Below are positions 6,735 to 15,205 of a stretch of DNA of 47,259 nucleotides, piece by piece. Source of the stretch: Gemmatimonadaceae bacterium (GTDB lineage: Bacteria; Gemmatimonadota; Gemmatimonadetes; Gemmatimonadales; Gemmatimonadaceae); assembly GCA_014379205.1 (NCBI GenBank), contig JACMME010000006.1, positions 1-47,259 of the forward strand, in the 5' to 3' direction. The position numbers were made by a program, and so were the translations under genes. Positions within the stretch are counted from its first letter, which is position 1. The number at the start of each line of letters is the position of its first letter. The notes beneath the pieces were generated by a model, which saw only the letters and a program-made list of their open reading frames with translations, searched no databases and was not told where the DNA came from.

Positions 6735-9029
6735 ATGTCAGAATCCGTTTTCGAATTTCTGTTCAAGTATCGCCCGGCGATTTTCCAGCGCGGGGAGCTG
6801 ACGTTTGCCACACCGAACCTGCCGACTGTCATCCTCTGCGCAACGGCGGTGATAGTAATCGCTGTTCTGACGTATTCCCGCGGCGGATGGAAGACTCGAC
6901 TGGGCGACCGCCTTGTCCTGGGCGCGGCGCGCCTTGTCATTCTCGGCCTGGTTCTGTTCGCGCTGCTCAGGCCAACCCTGATCGTCTCCGCGTCGGTGCC
7001 GCAACGGAATCTCGTGGGAGTGCTCATCGACGATTCCCGCTCGATGCGCATCGCCGACGTCGATGGCAAGCCACGAAGCTCGGTGGCGACTCGCCTGTTC
7101 GGAGCACAGGATAGCGCGCTTTTCGCAAAGCTGTCTGAGCGCTTCGGGGTCAGAGTTTTTCGCTTTTCGCGCGACGCTGAGCGAGTGGCGAGCGCTTCGG
7201 AACTCACCTTCGCCGGTCGCAGGACAGAAATAGCAACCGCACTGGAGCACGCCGTTCAGGCGCTTGGCGATGCTCCGGTGGCAGGCATCGTGCTCCTCAC
7301 GGATGGCGGCGACAACTCAGCGGCGCGAATTACCGATTCGCTGCTCGCGCTGAAAGCGAGGAGAATCCCGGTCTTCACCGTTGGCGTGGGTGAGGAGCAC
7401 TTGAATCGCGATGTCGAGATAAGTCGCGTTGAGCTTCCTCGCTCGGTGCTCCTTGGTTCTTCCCTGCTGTTCAATGTCCTGGTAACTCAGCGAGGTTTTT
7501 CAGGGGACAGGGTGAAGCTCCAGGTTGAGGACGGTGGCCGCATTGTCGCGACGGAGGATGTGACGTTGGGGGAAGACGGGGCAACCACTCCTGTGCGACT
7601 CCGCGTCAGCGCATCGGAGCCAGGTCCGCGAAGGTTTCGCTTTCGAATTGCGCCGCTCAAGAGTGAGCAGATTACCCAGAACAATGACAGAGAAGCCCTC
7701 GTCGTTGTTCGGGACGAACGTGAAAAAATTCTTTATGTGGAAGGCGAGCCCAGGTTCGAGATCAAGTACCTTCGTCGGGCAGTGGCAGGAGACTCCAACC
7801 TGCAGGTGGTAGGATTTATCAGGACTGCCAAGGACAAGTTTCTCCGACTGGACGTAGACGATGCGGAGGAGCTTGCCGCGGGATTCCCCAAAACGAGGGA
7901 AGAGCTATTCAAATACCGCGGGATCATCCTCGGGAGCATGGAAGCCAGTTTCTTCACGCACGACCAGCTCCGGATGCTCGCGGACTTCGTTGGGGAGCGG
8001 GGTGGCGGTCTGCTGATGCTGGGGGGAGCGCACGCGTTTGCGGAGGGAGGATACGGGGGAACTCCGTTGGGGAACGTGCTTCCAGTGATGCTACCTGTGA
8101 GCACGGACAGCGACTCAGCTGATGCCGCCCCTGTTGAGCTGAGCGTTACTCCTACCGATGCAGCCCGATCCCACGCGGCTACGCAGATCGGGGCTACGGA
8201 GCGGGAGTCAGCGGATCGCTGGAAGACATTGCCTCCGCTCTCAACTGTGAATCGCATAGGCAGACTCAAGCCCGGAGCAACTTCACTGCTCACCGGCAGT
8301 ACCGGTAGTGCTGGCAGCAGGCAGGTAGTACTCGCGCACCAGCGATACGGGCGCGGGAAGGCCATAGCGCTGGCGGTACAGGATTCCTGGTTCTGGCAGA
8401 TGCACGCCGACATTCCAGTGGACGACATGACGCACGAGACCTTCTGGCGGCAGATGCTCCGCTGGCTCGTCAGCGACGTCTCCGAGCCCGTCAGCATTGT
8501 AGCCGAGGGAGGGGAAGTTGCTCCCGGCGAGACAGTTCATTTACTCGCTGAGGTGCGCGATTCAGCTTATCTCAGGGTGAATGGCGGAGAAGTCGTGGCT
8601 CGCGTCACCGCTCCGTCAGGGACCCCCATAGACGTTCCACTCCGATGGACGGTGGAGAGGGACGGCGAGTACCGCGGCAGCTTTCTGGCGGAAGAGGAAG
8701 GGGCATATTCGGTGCGCGCCGAGTTGAAGATTGGTGACACCGGGACCGCTTTGAGCGATACGGCGTTCGTGCCAGTCGCGGAGTCGCAGGCGGAGTTCTT
8801 CGATGCGGCCATGCGGGCGCCCCTGCTACAGAGGATCGCGAGAGAGACCGGCGGGCGCTTCTACAGGCCGGACGACGTGGGACGGTTGCCGGAAGATCTT
8901 TCCTTGAGTCAAAGTGGGGCTACGGTGTTGGAGCAGAAGGAGTTGTGGGACATGCCAGCAATCTTTCTTCTTTTGAGTGCGTTGGTTGGAGCAGAATGGG
9001 GGTATCGGCGGTATCGGAGGCTGGCGTGA
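6735..9029 (+). CDS. Membrane protein with vWA and class I amidotransferase-like domains
   Basis: 764 residues. Two N-terminal membrane helices (about 30-48 and 62-80) are followed by a von Willebrand A domain. Its MIDAS motif is complete at the start (LIDDSRSM, Asp99-x-Ser101-x-Ser103) and later has LLTDGGDNS. Next come Ig-like beta strands, then an amidotransferase-fold segment (about 335-460: ILYVEGEPRFEIKYL to RGGGLLMLGGAHAFAEGGYG). No amidotransferase Cys is visible, so that fold is probably non-catalytic. A last helix (MPAIFLLLSALVGAEWGY) closes the protein. Such proteins occur beside MoxR, DUF58 and BatA genes, and probably sit in the membrane with the vWA part binding partners through a metal ion. 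First gene of the 15-kb block. The start lacks a strong ribosome site. Confidence 0.85.
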   Translation: MSESVFEFLFKYRPAIFQRGELTFATPNLPTVILCATAVIVIAVLTYSRGGWKTRLGDRLVLGAARLVILGLVLFALLRPTLIVSASVPQRNLVGVLIDDSRSMRIADVDGKPRSSVATRLFGAQDSALFAKLSERFGVRVFRFSRDAERVASASELTFAGRRTEIATALEHAVQALGDAPVAGIVLLTDGGDNSAARITDSLLALKARRIPVFTVGVGEEHLNRDVEISRVELPRSVLLGSSLLFNVLVTQRGFSGDRVKLQVEDGGRIVATEDVTLGEDGATTPVRLRVSASEPGPRRFRFRIAPLKSEQITQNNDREALVVVRDEREKILYVEGEPRFEIKYLRRAVAGDSNLQVVGFIRTAKDKFLRLDVDDAEELAAGFPKTREELFKYRGIILGSMEASFFTHDQLRMLADFVGERGGGLLMLGGAHAFAEGGYGGTPLGNVLPVMLPVSTDSDSADAAPVELSVTPTDAARSHAATQIGATERESADRWKTLPPLSTVNRIGRLKPGATSLLTGSTGSAGSRQVVLAHQRYGRGKAIALAVQDSWFWQMHADIPVDDMTHETFWRQMLRWLVSDVSEPVSIVAEGGEVAPGETVHLLAEVRDSAYLRVNGGEVVARVTAPSGTPIDVPLRWTVERDGEYRGSFLAEEEGAYSVRAELKIGDTGTALSDTAFVPVAESQAEFFDAAMRAPLLQRIARETGGRFYRPDDVGRLPEDLSLSQSGATVLEQKELWDMPAIFLLLSALVGAEWGYRRYRRLA

Positions 9030-9048
9030 GCGACGCCCACAGGGTTCC

Positions 9049-9064
9049 GGATTGCGGATTGCGG
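9049..9064. repeat. Two GGATTGC heptamers
   Basis: Two perfect tandem copies of GGATTGC plus GG lie in the short gap after the vWA/amidotransferase gene. The same unit recurs at 15034-15053 and, inverted, at 15168-15189, so it belongs to the period-7 repeat family of this window. Confidence 0.6.
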
Positions 9065-9123
9065 TCTACCGGGAAAGAGCGGAAGTGCGCACGGGGGATA
9101 GCGTATTTTGGATGGGGAATGTC

Positions 9124-10263
9124 ATGAGGCGATGGGGCATTGCGGCGGGAGCGATGATAACGTTGTTCTCGGGGGGGGCCCCCCGTGAAGCTGCCGCAGC
9201 GGCGTGCGCTGATTCGGTACCGTATGCGCTCGAAGAATGCCGGAATCCAGGTCTTTTTGTCCCAGATTCTTTAGCGGGGGGGGCCCCCCCGTTGCGGATA
9301 CGTGGCGCGCATCCCGCTCAGCGCTCCACCCCTGCCACCTACCTGCTCGTCGTGACCGGACTGGGTGGCGAAGCGCAGTACAAGCGTGCCTTCCACGATT
9401 GGTCGGCTTCGCTCGTCACTTCCGCCGCACGCATGGGAATTCCGGATTCCAGCATTACCTGGCTCGCCGAAGACACCACGCGCGCTCGCGCGCGAGTCAA
9501 TGGGCTGTCCACCAAAGCGAACATACAGCGCGCATTGTCGCGCATCGCCGAACGCAGCGCCGCCGGCGATCATCTTCTGGTAGTTCTGATTGGCCATGGC
9601 AGCGCCCAGGGTGAAGCATCCCGTTTCAGCATCCCCGGACCGGACATATCCGCGGAAGAAATAGGCCGTCTGTTCGCCCCCTTCACTCAGCGGAAAATCA
9701 CCTTGGTGAACGCGGCCAGCGCAAGCGGTGACTTCATCCGTGCGCTCTCGGGCCGCGACCGGGTGATTATCACCGCCACAAAGACTGCTTTCGAGCGCAA
9801 CGAGACAATGTTTCCCCGGTATTTCGTTGCGGCTCTGGACAGTGCTTCCGCCGACACCGATAAGGATGACCGAGTCTCCATCCTGGAAGCCTACGAGTTT
9901 GCCCGCCGCGAGGTTGAGCGCGCTTATCAGAAGGAAAACCGCCTGCTTAGCGAACATTCCCAATTGGACGACAACGGCGACGGCGTCGGTACAGCCATCC
10001 CCGTAAGTGGTTCGGGTGACGGGGCTCTTGCCCGCACGCTTGTGCTCGGCGGCGGGTTCGGAACCGGCCGCGCGCCATCCAGCGATGCTGCGCTCTCACC
10101 ACTGATCGCCGAAAAGACGCGCATCGAGCAACGCCTCGCCACGCTCCGAGCCGGCAAATCCGGGATGGATTCGACCGCGTATTCACAGGTCCTCGAGAAA
10201 CTTCTCGTCGAGCTCGCGCGCAACGGGCAAGCCATCCGCGCAGCGGGATCCAAGCCCCGATGA
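9124..10263 (+). CDS. Caspase/legumain-fold (C13-like) secreted protein, predicted inactive
   Basis: 379 residues from ATG 9124, preceded by GGGGA at good spacing; an ATG at 9112 is a weaker choice. The signal peptide covers about residues 1-28. The caspase-haemoglobinase fold shows in LLVVTGLGGEAQYK (73-86), LLVVLIGHGS with His158, and the strand ITLVNAASASG. In active members the residue before the last SG is the nucleophilic Cys; here it is Ala200. Residues 244-255 (DTDKDDRVSILE) match a 12-residue EF-hand loop, and DDNGDG (282-287) is a second acidic calcium-like loop. I infer a non-catalytic, possibly calcium-responsive binding protein. Codons 16-20 and 51-55 lie on two G8C6-7 palindromes. 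The stop overlaps the next start (ATGA). Confidence 0.75.
   Translation: MRRWGIAAGAMITLFSGGAPREAAAAACADSVPYALEECRNPGLFVPDSLAGGAPPLRIRGAHPAQRSTPATYLLVVTGLGGEAQYKRAFHDWSASLVTSAARMGIPDSSITWLAEDTTRARARVNGLSTKANIQRALSRIAERSAAGDHLLVVLIGHGSAQGEASRFSIPGPDISAEEIGRLFAPFTQRKITLVNAASASGDFIRALSGRDRVIITATKTAFERNETMFPRYFVAALDSASADTDKDDRVSILEAYEFARREVERAYQKENRLLSEHSQLDDNGDGVGTAIPVSGSGDGALARTLVLGGGFGTGRAPSSDAALSPLIAEKTRIEQRLATLRAGKSGMDSTAYSQVLEKLLVELARNGQAIRAAGSKPR
9171..9184. repeat. G8C6 palindrome, copy 1
   Basis: Eight G followed by six C inside the signal-peptide region of the caspase-fold gene. It encodes Gly-Gly-Ala-Pro. A G8 tract is prone to slippage and the G6C6 core is self-complementary. Confidence 0.9.
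9276..9290. repeat. G8C7 palindrome, copy 2
   Basis: A second homopolymeric palindrome, 105 bp after the first and in the same reading frame, again encoding Gly-Gly-Ala-Pro. Confidence 0.9.
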
Positions 10264-13088
10264 CCCTGCTCTCGATCACGCGCGGAGTTCAACCCGAACA
10301 CCGCGAGCCGCGCCGTACCAACCTGGCACCGGGCACCCGGCACCAGGCACCGCACTCGTGGCGCCCAGAGCCCCGCAAGTCAATCGCATTTTTCCTCGCC
10401 TTCGAGAGTATCCACCCCTCGCTACGCCACGCGCTTCGCGCATCACTCTCCCTCTTCCTTCTGGCGTGCGCCTGCAACCGACCCGCCCGGGCGCAGAGTA
10501 TCGCCGAAGCCGAGTTCGCTCTTCGAGCGGGGCGTTACGATGCTGCGATTGCCGCTTTCAAATCCCTGGCTGCTGTCACTGACGCTCCCGTGGCTGCGCA
10601 TCGGGGCCTCTTGCGTGCACTCGGTGAGGTCGGTCGCTACGATGAGGCCGAAGCAAGCGGGCGCGGGTTCGTCGCGTCACACCCGCAGTCCGCCGAGCTG
10701 TGGAACACGCTTGGCGAGATTCTCGTCCAGAGGGGAAGAATCACCGAGGCCACCGACGCCTTTACGAGCGCGATTGCTGGTCACGCGTCCGACAGCGTCG
10801 CTGCACGCCTCAATCTCGCGGTCCTCAGGTATGGCCGCGGTGAACGTGAAAGTGCTGTTCGCGACTTTGACTGGTTTATCGATTTCTACAATCGCGGCTC
10901 TCGTCTTACTTCCGCCGAGCTGACAGCGATCGGAACAGCCTGCCGCTATCTGGGGTTGACCGATCCCGCGCTGTTCAAGGATGCGCTCAAGGCGTTCGAC
11001 CAGGCCATCGTCGCAGACTCTACGAACCTCGAGCCGCGTGTGCGGCTTGGAAATCTCTTTCTCGAGAAGTACAACAGCGCCGATGCACGAACCACGTTTG
11101 AGACCGCACTACTGATAAATCCGCGTGATCCCGAGGCGCTGCTCGGATCCGCGCGCGTCCGCCGCTTCGATGGACAGCCTGGCGCGGACAGTCTCGCCAG
11201 GCAAAGCCTCGGCGTGAATCCGAATTACACCGATGCGCATGTATTTCTGGCTACGCTGCGGCTGGAGGCGGAGAATCTCGATGACGCCAGCCGTTCGGCC
11301 CAGCATGCACTGGCAATCGACTCGGGATCGGTCGCGGCGCTAGCCGTCCTGGCGGCGACGCACCACCTGCGCGGCGAGGACCCCGCCTTCGCGACTGTGC
11401 GCCGCCGTGCGCTCGCGCGTGATCCGCGTTCGGCCGAGATCTACATAACGCTGGCGGAGCTCAGTGCGCGGAACCGCTTTTACAAAAAGGCGGTGGGCTT
11501 TGCTCGCGAGGGTGTATCGATCGACTCCACCTCGACGCGCTCGTACGCGCTTCTCGGAATCAACGAGCTGCGCACGGGCGCCATTGCCGCAGCCAGAACT
11601 CATCTCGAGAAGGCGTTCGCCGGCGATCCCTACGACGTATGGACCAAGAACACCCTGGATCTTCTCGACACGTTCAAGGATTACCGTGAGACGCGCACCG
11701 AGCGGTTCCTGTTCGTCATCGACGGCAAGGAGTCCGCGCTTCTCTCGTTGTACCTTGGCGACCTTGCCGGCGAGGCGTATGGAAAGCTGGCCGCCCGGTA
11801 CGACTATCGACCTGCCACGCCGGTCCGGCTGGAGTTGTACAGAAGCCATGCCGATTTTTCCGTGCGCACGGTCGGACTCGCTGGACTTGGCGCACTTGGT
11901 GTCGCCTTCGGAAATGTGCTGGCGATGGACTCGCCGTCGGCGCGCGAAACGGGGCAGTTCAACTGGGGATCCACATTTTGGCACGAGCTGGCGCACACCT
12001 TCACGCTGGGCGTTACCGATCATCGGGTTCCACGCTGGCTGTCGGAAGGACTGTCCGTGCTTGAGGAACGCCGCGCGAGGCCGGGATGGGGCGCCGGTCC
12101 CAGCGTTGGGTTTCTGGCGGCGTACAAGGCGGGACGTCTGCTTCCCGTGAGTCGCCTGAATGAAGGCTTCATGACGCCGGCGTATCCGGAGCAGGTGATC
12201 TTCTCTTACTACCAGGCATCGCTGGTATGCGAGATGATCGAGCGTGACGGAGGAATCTCGGCCATCCGCTCCATGCTCAAAGGGTATCGCGACGGCCTCA
12301 CAACGGCGGAGGTAGTCAAAGGTGTACTGGGCACGGACCAGACCGCGCTGGACAAGAAATTCGACCGGTATTTCAGGGAGCGCTTCTCCAAACCGCTTGC
12401 GGCGATTCGGATATCCGCTGCGAGCGACTCGGGAGACGCGACGGTCCGCCGCAGGGTGACGCAGCTGGACGCAATGCGCGATCCAGGCGATTTCGTTGCG
12501 CAACTCTCCGCGGGAAGAACTCTGCTTGATGAGGGTAAGACCGACGATGCAATCACACATCTCGAGCGGGCAAAGGCGCTCTTCCCGGAGTACGCTGGTC
12601 CAAATAGTCCGTATGCGCTGCTGGCGCGGATTCATACAGAGAAAGGTGCCCCGCGCCGCGCGGCTGATGAGCTTACGCGCCTTACGGAGTTGGACGAGAA
12701 TGCCTACGCGGCAAACGTCGAGCTCGCGAAGCTTCTGGAGCAACTTGGCGATTCCCGGGGATCTTCAGCGGCCCTCGAGCGCGCGATCTACATCAACCCG
12801 TACGACATCGACCTGCATACCCGTCTCGCCACGCTGTATGACGCTCTCGGCGATAACCGCTTGTCGCTTCGCGAGCGGCGCGCGATAGTCGCGTTGGCAC
12901 CGGTGGATATGGCGGAAGCGCAGTATCAGCTGGCGCTCGCGTACCGGAAATCCGGTGACCACGGCAACGCCCGGCGCTCGGTGCTCGAGGCGTTGGAACT
13001 CGCGCCGAACTTCGCCAAGGCGCAGGAGCTTTTGCTCGACTTGCAGGACAACGGAAGCAAGGCAGACAGGAGGGGGAAGCCGCTATGA
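10260..13088 (+). CDS. Exported TPR protein with HELAH metallopeptidase domain
   Basis: 942 residues. ATG 10260 overlaps the previous stop by 4 bp, and no other in-frame start precedes the hydrophobic segment at about 60-80 (ASLSLFLLACAC, then ARAQS), which looks like a delayed signal peptide. The first 50 residues are low-quality sequence that includes a GGCACC-type repeat. TPR units run from about 80 to 480. A gluzincin-like zinc peptidase domain follows (about 485-700) with FWHELAHTF (His575, Glu576, His579) and a downstream third-ligand candidate in LSEGLSVLEERR. More TPR units (about 745-930) finish the protein. It probably cleaves or handles partner proteins in the periplasm. Translational coupling to the genes on both sides (ATGA, and a 4-bp overlap with DUF4159) suggests fixed stoichiometry. 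Confidence 0.85.
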   Translation: MTLLSITRGVQPEHREPRRTNLAPGTRHQAPHSWRPEPRKSIAFFLAFESIHPSLRHALRASLSLFLLACACNRPARAQSIAEAEFALRAGRYDAAIAAFKSLAAVTDAPVAAHRGLLRALGEVGRYDEAEASGRGFVASHPQSAELWNTLGEILVQRGRITEATDAFTSAIAGHASDSVAARLNLAVLRYGRGERESAVRDFDWFIDFYNRGSRLTSAELTAIGTACRYLGLTDPALFKDALKAFDQAIVADSTNLEPRVRLGNLFLEKYNSADARTTFETALLINPRDPEALLGSARVRRFDGQPGADSLARQSLGVNPNYTDAHVFLATLRLEAENLDDASRSAQHALAIDSGSVAALAVLAATHHLRGEDPAFATVRRRALARDPRSAEIYITLAELSARNRFYKKAVGFAREGVSIDSTSTRSYALLGINELRTGAIAAARTHLEKAFAGDPYDVWTKNTLDLLDTFKDYRETRTERFLFVIDGKESALLSLYLGDLAGEAYGKLAARYDYRPATPVRLELYRSHADFSVRTVGLAGLGALGVAFGNVLAMDSPSARETGQFNWGSTFWHELAHTFTLGVTDHRVPRWLSEGLSVLEERRARPGWGAGPSVGFLAAYKAGRLLPVSRLNEGFMTPAYPEQVIFSYYQASLVCEMIERDGGISAIRSMLKGYRDGLTTAEVVKGVLGTDQTALDKKFDRYFRERFSKPLAAIRISAASDSGDATVRRRVTQLDAMRDPGDFVAQLSAGRTLLDEGKTDDAITHLERAKALFPEYAGPNSPYALLARIHTEKGAPRRAADELTRLTELDENAYAANVELAKLLEQLGDSRGSSAALERAIYINPYDIDLHTRLATLYDALGDNRLSLRERRAIVALAPVDMAEAQYQLALAYRKSGDHGNARRSVLEALELAPNFAKAQELLLDLQDNGSKADRRGKPL
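10324..10352. repeat. Period-7 GGCACC-type repeat inside the TPR gene
   Basis: Four imperfect GGCACC units, at about 6-8 bp spacing, fall within codons 22-31, a part of the protein with no recognisable domain. It looks like repeat DNA captured into the 5' end of the reading frame. Confidence 0.5.
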
Positions 13089-13831
13089 TGCGAAAGTTGA
13101 CCTTCCTGGCGTTCGCGCTTGCAACTGCGGTAAACCACGCCAGTGCTCAACGGCGGTTCGAGCGGCCTCCAGTCGACGCGGAGAACATTCCGTACGATGG
13201 ACGCTTCACTTTCGTTCGAATCAAGTTCACGCCGCTATCCGGAAGCCAGTGGGGCGACGTCAAATGGAATCACGACTATCCACGCGGCGAGCGCAACTTT
13301 ACCCGCATTCTCAGCGAAGTCGGCACACTCAAGCCCCACCTCACGGCAAGCAACATTCTGACGCTCGATGATCCGGAGCTGTTCAAGTATCCAATCGCGT
13401 ATTTGTGCGAGCCTGGCTTCTGGACGCTCACGGAAAAGGAAGCCAGGGGGCTCGGGGATTACCTGAAAAAAGGTGGCTTTCTGATCGTCGACGACTTCGT
13501 CGGAAACCATTGGATGAATTTCGCCGCGCGGATGAATGAAGCGCTCCCTGACGCGCGCCTCGTCCAGCTGGACTCGTCACATGCGATCTTCGACTCCTTC
13601 TTTCACATAGAATCACTCGACTTCGATCATCCGAATTTCGGGGTCAAAGCCGAGTTTTGGGGAATCTTCGAGGACAATGATCCGAAGAAGCGGCTCATGG
13701 TGATCGTGAATTACAACAACGATATCGGAGACTATTGGGAGTGGTCGGATACCGGCTTCATCCCGATCCAGATATCGAATGAAGCGTACAAGCTGGGGGT
13801 TAATTACGTGATCTATGGTATGACTAGATAA
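13085..13831 (+). CDS. DUF4159 exported protein
   Basis: 248 residues with a signal peptide (1-21, ending ASA). The rest is the DUF4159 fold, related to class I amidotransferases: YDGRFTFVRIKF, then DVKWNHDYPRGERNF, then LTLDDPELFKYPIAYL, GGFLIVDDF (about 136-144) and HAIFDSFFHI. The family is regularly found with MoxR, DUF58 and BatA genes. Its biochemical role is unknown; ligand binding rather than catalysis is a guess from the fold. It overlaps the TPR gene by 4 bp and is followed by a repeat-bearing gap before the MoxR gene. Confidence 0.9.
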   Translation: MMRKLTFLAFALATAVNHASAQRRFERPPVDAENIPYDGRFTFVRIKFTPLSGSQWGDVKWNHDYPRGERNFTRILSEVGTLKPHLTASNILTLDDPELFKYPIAYLCEPGFWTLTEKEARGLGDYLKKGGFLIVDDFVGNHWMNFAARMNEALPDARLVQLDSSHAIFDSFFHIESLDFDHPNFGVKAEFWGIFEDNDPKKRLMVIVNYNNDIGDYWEWSDTGFIPIQISNEAYKLGVNYVIYGMTR

Positions 13832-13839
13832 GAAGTGGG

Positions 13840-13949
13840 AACTGCGAACTGCGAAGAAACTCTTCACGCTCCTGATCTCGGTATCGGGATAGCCTTTGAT
13901 TTCACCGCTTTGGATCGCAGTTCGGTGTACTTCTTCGCAGTTCGCAGTT
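13840..13949. repeat. Heptamer inverted repeat, second copy (19-bp arms)
   Basis: Segment 13840-13858 is perfectly complementary to 13931-13949, with a 72-nt spacer. The 18-bp core equals the inner part of the arms at 2170-2201 and 2253-2284, but the spacer sequence is different. It ends 27 nt before the MoxR start. Confidence 0.9.
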
Positions 13950-13976
13950 TTAAACCGCATTCCGCACTCCAATACA

Positions 13977-15023
13977 ATGACCGCAATCTCTTCTCCGCTT
14001 TCGCCTTCCGTCGCCCTCTCCGAACCCGATGACCTGGAGCTCGCCAGCCGCCTCAAGGCGGGACGTGACCGAGTCGTCTCCGAATTACGCAAGCTTATCA
14101 TCGGGCAGGAAGGTGTCATCGAGCTCGCGCTAATAACTCTTTTCGCGGGAGGAAACAGCCTCATTGTCGGAGTGCCGGGCCTCGCAAAGACGCTGCTCAT
14201 CCATACGCTGGCGCGCGTGCTGGACCTGCGGTTCTCCCGCATCCAGTTCACGCCGGATCTAATGCCGTCGGACATCACCGGAACCGACATTATTCAGGAA
14301 GACCCAGTGTCGGGGCGGCGGCAGATGACTTTCACGCCTGGTCCGATCTTCAGCAACATCGTTCTCGCGGACGAGATAAACCGCACGCCGCCCAAAACGC
14401 AGGCGGCGCTGCTCGAGGCAATGCAGGAGCACCGCGTCACCGTGCAAGGAAAGACTTACGAGCTAAAGGAGCCCTTCTTCGTCTTCGCCACGCAGAATCC
14501 AATCGAGCTGGAAGGGACGTATGCGCTTCCCGAGGCTCAGCTCGACCGCTTCATGTTCGAGATCGTGATCGACTATCTCACCGAGGAGCAGGAGATCGAA
14601 GTCGTTCAGGCGACGACAGCTGTGCAGCGTCACGTTTTCGAGCACGCCATTACTGGCGCCGACATCGTTGCCTTTCAGCAGCTCGCGCGCAAAATCCCGG
14701 TTTCCGATGCGGTGGCGCGTTATGCCGTGCATCTCGCGCGCGCGAGCCGTCCCAGTTCACCGCACGCCCCCGACTTCATCAAGAAGTGGGTGACCTACGG
14801 CGCAAGCGTGCGAGCACCGCAACAGATGATTCTGGGCGGCAAGGCGCGGGCCCTGATGCATGGCCGCTACCACGTGAGCTTCGACGACGTTCGCGCTCTA
14901 GCGCATCCCGTACTGCGCCACCGCATTCTCACGAACTTCCACGCTGGCTCCGAGCGCGTGACAACGGACCACATCATCGACCAACTACTTACGGCGGTCA
15001 AGCCGCCGAGGTCGGGAATGTGA
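13977..15023 (+). CDS. MoxR-family AAA+ ATPase
   Basis: 348 residues from ATG 13977; a longer frame upstream would run through the repeat and is unlikely. Walker A is GVPGLAKT (65-72), Walker B is NIVLADEIN (Asp132-Glu133), sensor 1 lies in FATQNPIE, and the arginine-finger region is ALPEAQLDRFMF. The C-terminal lid carries the winged-helix-like part seen in MoxR proteins. MoxR ATPases act as chaperones that load metals or remodel vWA-domain partners; here the likely partners are the DUF58 and vWA proteins of the same block. The start has no strong ribosome site, and the inverted repeat just upstream may affect its expression. Confidence 0.93.
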   Translation: MTAISSPLSPSVALSEPDDLELASRLKAGRDRVVSELRKLIIGQEGVIELALITLFAGGNSLIVGVPGLAKTLLIHTLARVLDLRFSRIQFTPDLMPSDITGTDIIQEDPVSGRRQMTFTPGPIFSNIVLADEINRTPPKTQAALLEAMQEHRVTVQGKTYELKEPFFVFATQNPIELEGTYALPEAQLDRFMFEIVIDYLTEEQEIEVVQATTAVQRHVFEHAITGADIVAFQQLARKIPVSDAVARYAVHLARASRPSSPHAPDFIKKWVTYGASVRAPQQMILGGKARALMHGRYHVSFDDVRALAHPVLRHRILTNFHAGSERVTTDHIIDQLLTAVKPPRSGM

Positions 15024-15033
15024 GGAGGATTTC

Positions 15034-15190
15034 GGATCGCGGATTGCGGATTAGCAGACGTCATCGAGCGTTCGCAGTTCGCAGTTCGCAGTTCGCAGTT
15101 CGCATTTCGCATTTCGCAGTTTGCAGTTTGCAGTCCGTAGTTCCTGTTAGTAGTTCGCAGTTCAGTCCGCAATCCGCAGTCCGCAATCGA
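15034..15190. repeat. Degenerate heptamer array upstream of the DUF58 gene
   Basis: GGATTGC-type units (15034-15053) are followed by four perfect TTCGCAG copies (15071-15098), two TTCGCAT (15099-15112), another TTCGCAG and decaying variants, ending with inverted GGATTGC-type units (15168-15189). The array fills nearly the whole gap between the MoxR and DUF58 genes. Confidence 0.9.
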
Positions 15191-15205
15191 CTTTCCTGAC
15201 CAACA

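Noticed and set aside
11340-12743. 467-codon minus-strand frame in the TPR-peptidase gene
   Set aside because: Shadow of the conserved HELAH and TPR coding strand.
15071-15190. Heptamer array as a CRISPR array
   Set aside because: The units are contiguous 7-mers without unique spacers, and no cas gene is present.
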